A DNA stretch of 64,000 bases from positions 1 through 64,000 of the forward strand of contig NZ_JBAFWZ010000007.1 of NCBI RefSeq assembly GCF_036662795.1, read 5' to 3'. This document shows positions 7,663 through 15,865 of this stretch, one piece after another (position 1 is the first letter of the stretch; each line of letters opens with the position of its first letter). The notes below the pieces were generated by a model. The model worked only from the letters and a program-made list of their open reading frames with translations. It did not search any database and was not told where the DNA came from. The position numbers and the translations under genes are program-made. The DNA is from Lysinibacillus_B sp036662795. Its GTDB lineage: Bacteria; Bacillota; Bacilli; Bacillales_A; Planococcaceae.

Positions 7663-8325
7663 TTATTCATACCGAATCCCTTCGGAAATACCCTCGATTT
7701 GCTGCCAATCCAGTATAGAAATGCCTTCCTCGCTTCTCTCTACAATATTTAATTCTACCCAGTCCTTCAATACACGGTTCAAATGGCGCTTTGTTGTGCC
7801 GATGAGTGAGGCAATGTCAGTCAAATTTGTTGTAGACATATAATGCGTATAATTTTCGTCAGTAGCGATTGTGCATAGGTATGCAGCAAGTCTTGTTGCC
7901 ACAGAGGAGAGTGCATTTACTCTCGAAGAAACGGTACACGTTTGTAGTTTAAAAGAAAGTTCTTTTAGGAGAAGCTGACAAAAAGCTGCATCCTGTTGGA
8001 GATCATTTCTATAGACAGCTAATGGAATCCATAAGAAAGTACATTCACGGTCTGCAATACAATCGGATTGAACGGGACAGGATTGAAAAATTTCGATATC
8101 CCCTAGAATGGCAGGAGGATGGCAATATCGAAGTAGAAGTTCCTTTCCAGTTACCTCTTGTGTAGTCACATAGTATCGCCCTTCTACTAATAGATAAAGT
8201 CCGTCTATTGGCTCACCCGCTCCAAGAATCCTCTCACCTCTTTTCATGATTCGAAGCTCAAGCTTTTCTTTTATTCTGTTTGAAAAGGGATAACCCCATA
8301 TATTTATCGCATCATTCTTATCCAT
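7663..8325 (-). CDS. Crp/Fnr-family transcriptional regulator
   Basis: A 220-aa regulator with an N-terminal cyclic-nucleotide-binding-like beta barrel (about residues 20-125; GEPIDGLYLLVEGRYYV) and a C-terminal Crp-type winged helix (about 145-205; LTDIASLIGTTKRHLNRVLKDW). No cysteine cluster at the N-terminus suggests it is not an oxygen-sensing Fnr; the effector is unknown. I place the start at ATG 8325, which has GGAGGT at 5-base spacing, rather than at an upstream GTG at 8343. It is divergent from the HAD phosphatase/LD-carboxypeptidase pair and may regulate it (inference). Confidence 0.88.
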   Translation of the reverse strand: MDKNDAINIWGYPFSNRIKEKLELRIMKRGERILGAGEPIDGLYLLVEGRYYVTTQEVTGKELLLRYCHPPAILGDIEIFQSCPVQSDCIADRECTFLWIPLAVYRNDLQQDAAFCQLLLKELSFKLQTCTVSSRVNALSSVATRLAAYLCTIATDENYTHYMSTTNLTDIASLIGTTKRHLNRVLKDWVELNIVERSEEGISILDWQQIEGISEGIRYE

Positions 8326-8396
8326 ACTATACCTCCGAGACACCTGTCCTACTTATTTTACCAAATTTAAGCTACGATAAAAGGGAGGTGATTGCT

Positions 8397-9128
8397 ATGA
8401 ATTTTGTATTTGATTTAGATGGAACGATTTGTTTTCAAGGAAAGCCTTTAGAGGAAGGGATTTGCGCGGCACTTGATGAATTATTAGAAAATGGTCATCG
8501 GGTGATCTTTGCTTCAGCAAGACCCATTCGGGATATGCTTCCCGTGCTGCCAGAGCACTATCATACTTGTGATATGGTCGGGGGAAATGGCGCTTTTTCA
8601 TGTCGAAACCGACAAATTGATGTGACGTATTTTTCACACGAAACGACAGCAAGATTAAAGGATATCATTACACGTTATAGGCTTAAATACCATGGAGATA
8701 GTGATTGGGATTATGCTTACAGAGGGGATATCGATCACCCGATGTATCCTAATATCGACCCTGATAACAGAGCAAGGAACGCCTCCTTAGATGAATTAGA
8801 GGGCATTTGTAAATTAATTCTTTTCTCCCCGCCAGAAGAAGTGAAGGAGATTGTTAGAGCGTTACCCGTTAGTTGTTTTGAGCATGGAGGGGAAGACATT
8901 TTAGATATTAGCCCAAGAAATATTAATAAAATGAGTGGGCTTCAAAAGCTTGGAATCCATAAATTTATTGCCTTTGGAAACGATGCCAATGATGCTTGTT
9001 TGTTTGAACATGCCGAGTATAGTGTCTGTGTTGGGAATCATCCTGTATCCCAATATGCCTCGGAGCAAATTCATCTATCCGATGTAGCCGAAGTAATTAT
9101 AAAATTAGCCAATAGAAAAGGAGAATGA
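8397..9128 (+). CDS. HAD-superfamily (Cof-type) phosphatase
   Basis: A 243-aa HAD hydrolase of the IIB (Cof) group, which dephosphorylates sugar phosphates, flavin nucleotides or similar small molecules. Motif I is FDLDGTI with nucleophile D6 and D8; motif II is in VIFASARP; motif IV is FGNDANDACLF. The cap domain lies between about residues 80 and 180. The start at 8397 is set by GGGAGGTG six bases upstream; the frame stays open upstream but without a ribosome site. It overlaps the next gene by ATGA, so both are made together. Substrate unknown. Confidence 0.88.
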   Translation: MNFVFDLDGTICFQGKPLEEGICAALDELLENGHRVIFASARPIRDMLPVLPEHYHTCDMVGGNGAFSCRNRQIDVTYFSHETTARLKDIITRYRLKYHGDSDWDYAYRGDIDHPMYPNIDPDNRARNASLDELEGICKLILFSPPEEVKEIVRALPVSCFEHGGEDILDISPRNINKMSGLQKLGIHKFIAFGNDANDACLFEHAEYSVCVGNHPVSQYASEQIHLSDVAEVIIKLANRKGE

Positions 9129-10096
9129 GTATGCTTATACCACAAAAGCTTTCTGTAGGTGATGAGATTCGAATAGTTGCCCCAAGTAGGAGTGGAAGTA
9201 TTCTTTCTGAGGAAGGAATCGAGCAAGCAAAAGAGCGATTAGAGGAGTTAGGCTTAAAAGTTACGTTCGGTGCGCATATATTTGAGAATGATATGCAAAA
9301 TTCCGCATCGATCCAGCAACGTGTCGAGGATCTTCATGCAGCGTTCGCAGATCCGAATGTAAAAGGAATCCTAACAGTAATAGGTGGCTTTAATTGTAAT
9401 GAGTTATTACCGTATCTTGATTATGAACTGATTGGGAGAAATCCGAAAATGCTTTGCGGATTTAGTGATATTACGGCTTTGGCAAACGCGATTACAGCTC
9501 GTTGTGGATTTATTACATATTCTGGACCTCATTTTTCTAGCTTTGGAATGGACCAGGGGCAGGAATATCAAACGGCCTTTTTCAAGCGCTGTTTAATGGA
9601 GGACGAGCCATTTTTGCTAGAGCCATCTGACGGGTGGAGTGATGATGCGTGGTATTTAGACCAAGAAAACCGAGTATTTGAACCGACCGAATGGAAAGTG
9701 TATAACGAGGGGAAGGCTGCCGGTACACTTTACGGCGGGAATTTATGTACTTTGAATTTATTGCAGGGCACGGAATATATGCCGGATATTCAAGGGGCAG
9801 TGTTGTTTGTAGAGGATGATGAGCTCGTATTTCCTGAGATGTTTGCAAGAGATTTAACTTCTCTATTACAAGCAGCTGGCAGAATAAGTGGACTTGTTAT
9901 CGGACGCTTCCAAAAAGCCTCGAAAGTGACGGAGGAGCAATTAACATTTATTTTAGACAAGCATCCACAATTAAAGGAAATACCTGTATTATACGATGTT
10001 GATTTTGGTCATACACAGCCGATATTTACTTTCCCAATTGGTGGAGAGGTTGAGATTCATAGTGGGATTAAGACGATTAAGCTGCTGAAATTCTAA
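9125..10096 (+). CDS. S66-family LD-carboxypeptidase / MccF-like peptidase
   Basis: A 323-aa serine peptidase of family S66. Members either trim the D-alanine from murein tetrapeptides (LD-carboxypeptidase) or, like MccF, hydrolyse microcin C-type peptide-nucleotides. The nucleophile elbow GFSDITAL places the serine at S114; a glutamate in LFVEDDE and the histidine in DFGHTQP complete the expected Ser-Glu-His triad. There is no signal peptide, so it acts in the cytoplasm. The ATG overlaps the stop of the HAD phosphatase. Length and motifs fit the MccF/YocD branch, but substrate specificity cannot be settled from sequence alone. Confidence 0.88.
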   Translation: MSMLIPQKLSVGDEIRIVAPSRSGSILSEEGIEQAKERLEELGLKVTFGAHIFENDMQNSASIQQRVEDLHAAFADPNVKGILTVIGGFNCNELLPYLDYELIGRNPKMLCGFSDITALANAITARCGFITYSGPHFSSFGMDQGQEYQTAFFKRCLMEDEPFLLEPSDGWSDDAWYLDQENRVFEPTEWKVYNEGKAAGTLYGGNLCTLNLLQGTEYMPDIQGAVLFVEDDELVFPEMFARDLTSLLQAAGRISGLVIGRFQKASKVTEEQLTFILDKHPQLKEIPVLYDVDFGHTQPIFTFPIGGEVEIHSGIKTIKLLKF

Positions 10097-10243
10097 AAAT
10101 CAATTGTGTTGCTTAATCTATGTCACGCCATTGAAATTTCCGATACTATGTTTGTGAAATTCATAAACGAAACTTTAATGATCCATTACCGTATAAGATA
10201 GTAGTTCGTCAAATTTAACTAAATTTAGGAGTTGAGGGTTATT

Positions 10244-11143
10244 ATGGGATGAGGTGTAGAAGGGGTCATAAGGCCAGATGATTTTGGTAGGTCTTTTTTA
10301 AATGGAAATCCGGAAATACTTTATAGACAGTGTATTGATGAGTTTAAAGAATTAGTAACGATTGATCAATTTATAGAGTTACTGCAGTCCTTTAATGAAG
10401 AGGTTGAAAGCTATGAACTAATTGAAAAGGTTTCAATGGGTTCTTTAATTCAGTATGTTTGGATAGATAACCGAAAAGAAAAAGCGATTGGTGTCGTATT
10501 TGATTCAACGAATAGGATTCATCGCCTTTTGTTGAAACCTTATATGAAATTTCCTGAAAGTGACAAACGCTATTCGAAAAACATGTATAACATGCCGATT
10601 AAAGATGAATGGTTTGTTTTTTGGGGTGGAACAAATGAATTTATCAATTATCATTATGCCTACCAATCACAACGATATGCTTATGATTTAGTTATTATGA
10701 AGGATAATCAAACTTATCAAGACAATCCGATGCAAAATGAAAATTACTATGCATTCAATAGAGAGGTTGTCGCACCAGCCCATGGTAAAGTCATAAAAGT
10801 GGTGAATCATATTGAGGATAATGTTCCAGGTGAAATGGATGATACACAGCCAGCGGGAAATTATATCGTTTTGGAGCACCCAAATAAGGAATATAGTTTT
10901 CTAGCACATTTCAAACAGCATTCTATTGTCGTCAAAGAGGGCGAAATTGTGCAACAAGGGCAAAGGGTTGGACTCTGTGGAAATTCGGGAAACTCATCTG
11001 AGGCTCATATTCATTTTCAAGTGATGGATTCTCCAGATTATACGAATTGTCAGTCAATCCGAATTCGTTTCAGCGATGGCGAAGAACCCATTCAAGGAGA
11101 TATCGTAACACCATTTGGGTTGAAAAATAAAATGGATGTTTGA
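10244..11143 (+). pseudogene. M23-family metallopeptidase gene with stop at codon 3
   Basis: The downstream frame encodes a lysostaphin-like M23 domain: APAHGKVIKVVNH, then LEHPNKEYSFLAHFK, GNSGNSSEAHIHFQVMD with the HxH zinc motif. The frame is open from 10253 to 11143, including about 60 protein-like codons (PDDFGRSFLNGNPEILYRQ) that have no start codon. An ATG at 10244 with a GAGGG site lies exactly in frame but is followed after one codon by TGA (10250-10252). The first usable ATG is 10436, giving 235 aa that keep the peptidase domain but lose the N-terminal part. A sequencing error is an alternative explanation. Location, if expressed, would be cytoplasmic since no signal peptide is seen. 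Confidence 0.7.
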
Positions 11144-11219
11144 TAAAGGTGATTTTTTTAGGGCACTGATTCCTCATCCTTGTTCCGATAATTGAAGCCG
11201 TAATTTATGACATTACATA

Positions 11220-11266
11220 GACAGAGTTGATCTATGCATTTTGAAGATTAACTTTGTCTTTTTATT
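11220..11266 (+). terminator. Rho-independent terminator after M23 gene
   Basis: GACAGAGTTGATCT pairs with AGATTAACTTTGTC with two mismatches and is followed by TTTTTATTATTA. Confidence 0.7.
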
Positions 11267-11329
11267 ATTATAGTAACAATCTTTTAGAAAGCCGATAATA
11301 AAATAACGGTAAAACAGGAGAGATATAAA

Positions 11330-11713
11330 ATGAACACTCAATTATTAATGTCCCATTGCGTATTTCCTACATCAGATATCATTAGTACTGCCAATTTTTA
11401 TGAACAAAAAATGGGCTTTAAAGCAGTTCGTTATTTAGAAGCAGCAGAACCTCATATTTGCTTGTATCGTGATTCAACTGAAATCATTTTAACTAAAACA
11501 AATGGTCAACAAGTTATACCAAATAGAGTTTTATATGGGTATGGCTATGATGCTTACTTTATTACAAAGAATCAAGAGGAGCTTCAACAAGAGTTTATTA
11601 ATGCAAATGTAAAAATAGTCCGTGCACTACATAATACTGATTACAATAATAATGAGCTTGTAATAGAAGATATTGATGGTAGATGGATTGCTTTTGGCAT
11701 AAAGGTAGGATGA
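11330..11713 (+). CDS. VOC-superfamily (glyoxalase/bleomycin resistance-like) protein
   Basis: A 127-aa single-domain protein of the vicinal oxygen chelate fold. The pattern STANFYEQKMGFKAVRY (first beta-alpha unit) and VIEDIDGRWIAFGI (C-terminal strand) are typical. Such proteins include glyoxalases, antibiotic-binding proteins and ring-cleavage enzymes; this one has too few diagnostic metal ligands to assign a reaction. The ATG follows an AGGAGA ribosome site with suitable spacing. It is flanked by a terminator on the left and a broken kinase gene on the right, and probably forms its own transcription unit. Confidence 0.82.
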   Translation: MNTQLLMSHCVFPTSDIISTANFYEQKMGFKAVRYLEAAEPHICLYRDSTEIILTKTNGQQVIPNRVLYGYGYDAYFITKNQEELQQEFINANVKIVRALHNTDYNNNELVIEDIDGRWIAFGIKVG

Positions 11714-11794
11714 GAAGGAAGGCTTCCTCTTTCAAACATGCTTATGTAAAAAGCTCATAATAAGTGTGTCTTGAAGAGAATGGATGGGAATTGA

Positions 11795-12865
11795 ATGGAA
11801 GATGTTTTTAGAAAAGTCAATTTTGCTTTGGAGAACAGCGGTTATTAAACATTACAATCAAAGACAGATTACGAACTGCTAGGAGAAGGGGCATGGCATA
11901 AAGCTTACTTGGCGAAACTATCTAGAAGCCACTTCCTTGTAATTCGTTTTCCTAAGAAGCAGGCTTACGGAAAGACCATTCCTTTTGATCGTCAGGAATT
12001 GCTTTCAGAATATGGTGGGAACGGATTTTATTATCGGCAAGCGAATATGATTATGTCTGGGATATGTCCTGACGAATATGATTTTTATGTTGATTCTGAA
12101 CTCACCTATACGATTGAAAGTTATATGGGACAGTCTATTAATTTGTCGGTGACTGATTCCTTTAAGGCAAGAGATTACGGTATGCAACTAGGGGAATTTT
12201 TTCGGAAAATGGAGAATGTAAAATTGAATCTGGAAGGTTTTGGTAGTTTGATTTGGAAGGATGGTAAATTAGAGGGTTTTTATAAAGAGGATCCACTGAA
12301 ATTAATGGCAGATGAAAAAGATAAATTTCATTCAGAGTGGTCACGATTAAGGGAGGCAAAACTTTCTTTTGACCGTTCATCTATTGAAGGGAAATTGTCA
12401 TGGTGTCTTGAAAAACGTTCAGTTTCTTCTATTTCATTGACGAATCAAGATACTTCTCCTGAAAATCTTATTATTCGTGATGGTCGAGTTCACCTAATTG
12501 ATCCGCGTCCGGTTATATACAGTGGTGTTGCTGCTGCGGGTAATCATGTAAACAACTATAAAACACTTTTTCCTACTTATGACCAAGCTCCACGCTATAT
12601 TAAAAATCAATTTCACATGCATAAGGATGTTCTATATGCACTGGCTACTGGATTTGAAGAAGGATATACAAATGGATTGGTCGAGCAAAAAAAAGCTTTA
12701 AAAATCGAACAATTTCTGGAGTTATTTTCTTTATGTTACGGCAATTATGACGCTTTACAAAAAGAGAGTAACACCGAAACTTACTTGCGAATGGGAGATA
12801 AGCAGGCAATTGAATCACGGATACCTATTTATTTGCGGGAGCTGGAGACATTTGAGTTTAAATGA
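11795..12865 (+). pseudogene. APH-like kinase gene with in-frame stop at codon 18
   Basis: The frame encodes an aminoglycoside phosphotransferase/choline kinase-fold protein: LLGEGAWHKAYLA is the nucleotide loop, ISLTNQDTSPENLIIRDG the catalytic loop (Asp and Asn present, the usual His replaced by Asn), and VHLIDPRP the metal-binding Asp. An ATG at 11795 begins 17 sensible codons (MEDVFRKVNFALENSGY) that run into TAA at 11846-11848, after which the same frame continues without interruption to 12865. Reinitiation at TTG 11909 would drop the nucleotide loop, so a functional kinase is unlikely. One nonsense substitution or a sequencing error explains it. Confidence 0.72.
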
Positions 12866-12906
12866 GGAAATACATGTTTTTTAATAAAGGGTTGTGATTA
12901 GAAAAG

Positions 12907-12931
12907 AGATAGTCTAACAACTATCTTTTTT
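12907..12931 (+). terminator. Rho-independent terminator after kinase gene
   Basis: AGATAGT, six-base loop, ACTATCT followed by TTTTT. A second hairpin (TTACCCCGT against ACGGGGTAA, 12930-12959) overlaps its tail. Confidence 0.75.
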
Positions 12932-12994
12932 ACCCCGTCCTAAACTTAGAACGGGGTAAGCCGGCTATTTTAGTGGTAGTCGGTGTATTTTATA

Positions 12995-13135
12995 TTAAAG
13001 CTCAGCCTTAACCTCCGTACCGTCCTTAGCCCTGACCTCTACTAGCACGATTCCCTTGAAATTTTTCAGTTCCTTAACAATAGGCTGTTTTTTAATACCA
13101 TTTATAGCTTTGAAACCTGAATTACAATAATCTTT
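12995..13135 (-). pseudogene. Start-less coding remnant (C-terminal fragment)
   Basis: On the minus strand 46 codons are open between two stops and read like real protein, ending in KGIVLVEVRAKDG and TEVKAEL. There is no start codon and no ribosome site, so it is probably the C-terminal stub of a gene lost by deletion. I do not recognise the family. It lies in a 315-base gap (12866-13180) that otherwise holds two hairpins and nothing else I can identify. Confidence 0.45.
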
Positions 13136-13180
13136 TTACGGAAATGAGTTATTGTGGCTGCTTATCTTCAAGAAGATAGC

Positions 13181-13510
13181 TTAATTATTTTTGGGCATAG
13201 AAAGGAGCCAAAGAAAATCATCCTCAAAGATCATTTGGATATCATAACCAAGACTTATTAGTCCCTCTGCCCTTTGCTGCTTTGTACTTATACTACGGCG
13301 TTTATTTCCGAGAATAACGAAATTCGTGTCCTGTGTAACAGCTCCCTGCATGATTCCACCAAAAGCCCGTACCTTTTTCGCAGCCTCTGAACGTGTCATA
13401 GTGGAAAGCGCACCTGTAATGACGATTCTTTTATTATAAAATGGATGGGTTTGGCGTTGGGCTGAATCAGAAAGTAGAATGTCCTCTGAGCCCTCTATAT
13501 TTTTATTCAT
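13181..13510 (-). CDS. Small stand-alone BRCT-domain protein
   Basis: A 109-aa protein that is little more than one BRCT domain (about residues 24-104): NKRIVITGALSTMTRSEAAK, VRAFGGIMQGAVTQDTNFVI and LGYDIQMIFEDDFLWLL match the beta1-alpha1, beta2-beta3 and alpha3 parts, with the conserved Gly-Gly and aromatic residues. BRCT modules occur at the end of bacterial DNA ligase LigA and in some exonucleases, where they bind DNA or proteins. Here no catalytic domain is attached. Start chosen at ATG 13510 with AAGGAG 7 bases upstream; an ATG at 13531 lacks a site. Function unknown; a DNA repair accessory role is a guess. Confidence 0.8.
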   Translation of the reverse strand: MNKNIEGSEDILLSDSAQRQTHPFYNKRIVITGALSTMTRSEAAKKVRAFGGIMQGAVTQDTNFVILGNKRRSISTKQQRAEGLISLGYDIQMIFEDDFLWLLSMPKNN

Positions 13511-13684
13511 AAGGATTCTCCTTGATCTCATGGAAAGATTGCTCCTTCATTATAGGTGAGAATCATTAATAGGACACGATTTTTTCCACGTTAGACCGTA
13601 AGTTTTAAGGGAATTATAATTTCACGCAGGAACATTTTGTAAATAGAATCGTTTTCTTCTAAAAGGGAAATAGGAGAGGGTTAG

Positions 13685-14080
13685 ATGAAGAAATTAATGA
13701 TGATTTTGTTAGCCTCATTGCTTCTTGTTGGTTGTGCAGGAAAAGAAAAAACGGCGAAAGATTTCGGTGAGGGAATCTCGGTAGAAATGGCAGCCTCTCA
13801 AAAAATTAAACATCTGAGCTTAGTGAAATATGTGTATGGAAGTGAGGAATTTAGTGGCGGTGTTATCAATGCAGATTATAGTCCTTTCAAAGACGGACAG
13901 ATCCTTTGGTTTGATGCAGCATTAAGTGAAGCCAGTTCAACAATTGCAATATCTTATAGCTTAAATCTAGATGGAACAGAAGAGAAAACAACCGAAAAAA
14001 TTGATATTTCAGGAGCTAGCAAATGGGTTAACCTAAAATTAAATCAAGACATGGAATTAGAGATTGTTGATATGGAGTAG
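13685..14080 (+). CDS. Small lipoprotein of unknown function
   Basis: A 131-aa secreted lipoprotein. Residues 1-17 form a lipoprotein signal peptide (MKKLMMILLASLLLVGC) with lipobox LVGC, so the mature protein is lipid-anchored at C17 on the outer face of the membrane. The remaining 115 residues look like a small beta-rich domain with no motif that I recognise. The ATG follows GGGAAATAGGAGAGGG. It precedes a metallo-beta-lactamase-fold gene by 63 bp; whether they are cotranscribed is unclear. Confidence 0.8.
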   Translation: MKKLMMILLASLLLVGCAGKEKTAKDFGEGISVEMAASQKIKHLSLVKYVYGSEEFSGGVINADYSPFKDGQILWFDAALSEASSTIAISYSLNLDGTEEKTTEKIDISGASKWVNLKLNQDMELEIVDME

Positions 14081-14143
14081 GTGAGGGTTAATCCTAGCTT
14101 GAAAAGTTGTTGAATAAAAAAGTGTCAGAAAGTAGGAATCTCA

Positions 14144-14968
14144 ATGAAAATTACTGCTTTACTAGAAAACTCAAAGTTCGATAAAAATTTGACCGCTAAA
14201 CATGGTCTGTCATTATATATTGAAACCGAAGAAATGAAAATACTATTTGATTTGGGGCCAGATCAATCTTATATAAAGAATGCACAAGCTTTAGGAATTG
14301 ATTTAGATATTGTACATGCAGTCATTATTTCTCACGGGCATTCGGATCATATTGGCGGCTTAGGTTTTTTGAATAGAGTGAATAACCATGCAACTATCTT
14401 TTTATCACAAAATGCCCTAGAACCACATTGGTTAAAAATAGGTCCTTATTTTCATTCTGTAGGCGCGGACACTACTATAGAAATGGAATATAGTAGTCGT
14501 TTGAAATTGGTAAAGAAGGATATTGAAATAGGGAAGGGCATACATATTATTTACCTACAGCCGACTAAGGAATTTACGAATAATCTTTATAAAGGGACCA
14601 ATAAAGAATTGGATAACTTTGATCATGAAATCATGCTGGTCATTGAACGTCCAAATGGTTTAGTCGTATTTAGCGGATGCAGTCATCATGGAATTGTTTC
14701 AATGATAGAAACAGTATTACAAAAGTTCCCGAATAAAAAAATCGATAAAATAATTGGTGGGTTTCATTTAATTGGTTTACCGATACTCAATACATTAGGT
14801 AAATCGAAAGAAGAAGTCATTCGAATTGGGCAGACACTAAATAACATGCCAATTAATCATATGTACTCATGTCATTGTACGGGTCCAAAGGGGTTTAAAA
14901 TTCTTAAGACGATTTTAAACGAGAAATTGCACACTTTTGAAACAGGTGAAGTTCTTGAGGTAAAGTAA
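14144..14968 (+). CDS. MBL-fold metallohydrolase
   Basis: A 274-aa metallo-beta-lactamase-fold protein. The zinc motif SHGHSDHIGGL (HxHxDH) is at about residues 64-74, a further histidine is in FSGCSHHGIVS and another in IIGGFHLIG. The architecture matches the group annotated after the archaeal 7,8-dihydropterin-6-methyl-4-(beta-D-ribofuranosyl)aminobenzene 5'-phosphate synthase, but bacterial members have no proven role in that pathway. Probably cytoplasmic. The ribosome site is modest (AGTAGGAATCTCA). Not a beta-lactamase: no signal peptide and wrong subgroup. Confidence 0.85.
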   Translation: MKITALLENSKFDKNLTAKHGLSLYIETEEMKILFDLGPDQSYIKNAQALGIDLDIVHAVIISHGHSDHIGGLGFLNRVNNHATIFLSQNALEPHWLKIGPYFHSVGADTTIEMEYSSRLKLVKKDIEIGKGIHIIYLQPTKEFTNNLYKGTNKELDNFDHEIMLVIERPNGLVVFSGCSHHGIVSMIETVLQKFPNKKIDKIIGGFHLIGLPILNTLGKSKEEVIRIGQTLNNMPINHMYSCHCTGPKGFKILKTILNEKLHTFETGEVLEVK

Positions 14969-15009
14969 ATAATTTAATTATCGTTGGCCTTGCAATCCCA
15001 AGGCTCGAA

Positions 15010-15061
15010 CGGGTAAAACTAGCATTTGTACGATGTCAAACAAGGGCTAGCTTCTACCCGA
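15010..15061. terminator. Long hairpin between convergent genes
   Basis: CGGGTA...CTAGC pairs with GCTAG...TACCCG around a 21-base loop, between the MBL-fold gene and the SAP-domain gene. There is no T run, so it may be a stability or boundary hairpin instead of a true terminator. Confidence 0.4.
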
Positions 15062-15090
15062 TAGATGGTTAGCTCACAGGAGACGCTTCA

Positions 15091-15654
15091 CTATGTAATA
15101 GGCGTGTATTTATTGCTACCAGGAAGTTTCTTGATCTCGTTCCATGCTTCAATAGCTTCTTCACGACTTTTTCCTCGATTTTTCGGGTCAGCAAAATAGT
15201 CTCGAATAAATTGATTATATTCGAATTGGGGAGGGATCTTTTTCTTGTACATCGGGTCATTTTTACGTTCTTCTTCCTGGTACCAAGCGTTGACAGCATC
15301 CTGATATGTTTTTCCGACATTGCTTTTAAAATACTTTTGAATAGAAGTAGAAAAATGAAATTTCGGTATTACACTCTCAAAAAATGCTCGTACATGCTGA
15401 CTACAACGATGGTTTTCCGTAATGACCTTATTCAGGCTTAAATCTACTTCGGGCTCCGTTTGCTTATTCGATCGTCTCGTAGGTTTTGTGATTGCCCCTG
15501 TCAGAAGAAAAGTTTCAATCCTATCAGCAATCTCCATTTTAGAACCAGAAGCACTTATTGCATGTTCTCTACAAAATGATTGCAATTCTTCCTTTAACCA
15601 ATAGAAATCTTTAAAGCTTTCTACACTAATATCCTTCGTTAGATTAGGTCTCAA
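15091..15654 (-). CDS. SAP-domain protein with DUF6434-like region
   Basis: A 187-aa soluble protein. Residues about 1-60 contain a SAP motif (LKEELQSFCREHAISASGSKMEIADRI), a helix-extended-helix unit that binds DNA or RNA. The middle (about 70-100) resembles the DUF6434 module that often follows such SAP domains, and the C-terminus (about 120-175) has the repeated helix-turn pattern YFADPKNRGKSREEAIEAWN. Function is not known for the family; nucleic acid binding is inferred. It is divergent from a chemoreceptor gene and has a GGGAGGTAAT-type ribosome site. Confidence 0.78.
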   Translation of the reverse strand: MRPNLTKDISVESFKDFYWLKEELQSFCREHAISASGSKMEIADRIETFLLTGAITKPTRRSNKQTEPEVDLSLNKVITENHRCSQHVRAFFESVIPKFHFSTSIQKYFKSNVGKTYQDAVNAWYQEEERKNDPMYKKKIPPQFEYNQFIRDYFADPKNRGKSREEAIEAWNEIKKLPGSNKYTPIT

Positions 15655-15755
15655 AATATTACCTCCCTACTTCCTTTACCTCTATTTTAGAACAAACGTT
15701 CTCTTTTGACAATAGAGAGGAATTAAAAACTCCACTCTGAAAGGAGTTTTTAATT

Positions 15756-15786
15756 TTGTCAAATATTAGATAGGATTTGTTATAAT
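15756..15786 (+). promoter_or_regulatory. Sigma-A promoter of the chemoreceptor gene
   Basis: TTGTCA, 19 bases, TATAAT, with TG one base before the -10 (extended -10). It lies 80 bp upstream of the chemoreceptor start. Confidence 0.6.
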
Positions 15787-15865
15787 AGTAATAACAACTA
15801 TAGGAGAAAGCTCGTACATGAGATATACTCAGTACGACTTATTATTAAGGAATAGAGGGTGTAAG

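Noticed and set aside
13162..13182. Hairpin GCTTATCTTC/GAAGATAGC after the BRCT gene
   Set aside because: No T tract on the minus strand and it touches the stop codon; left out as a terminator.
15724..15752. AAAAACTCC/GGAGTTTTT hairpin upstream of the chemoreceptor
   Set aside because: It lies between divergent promoters, where a terminator has no obvious job; could be an operator but no support.
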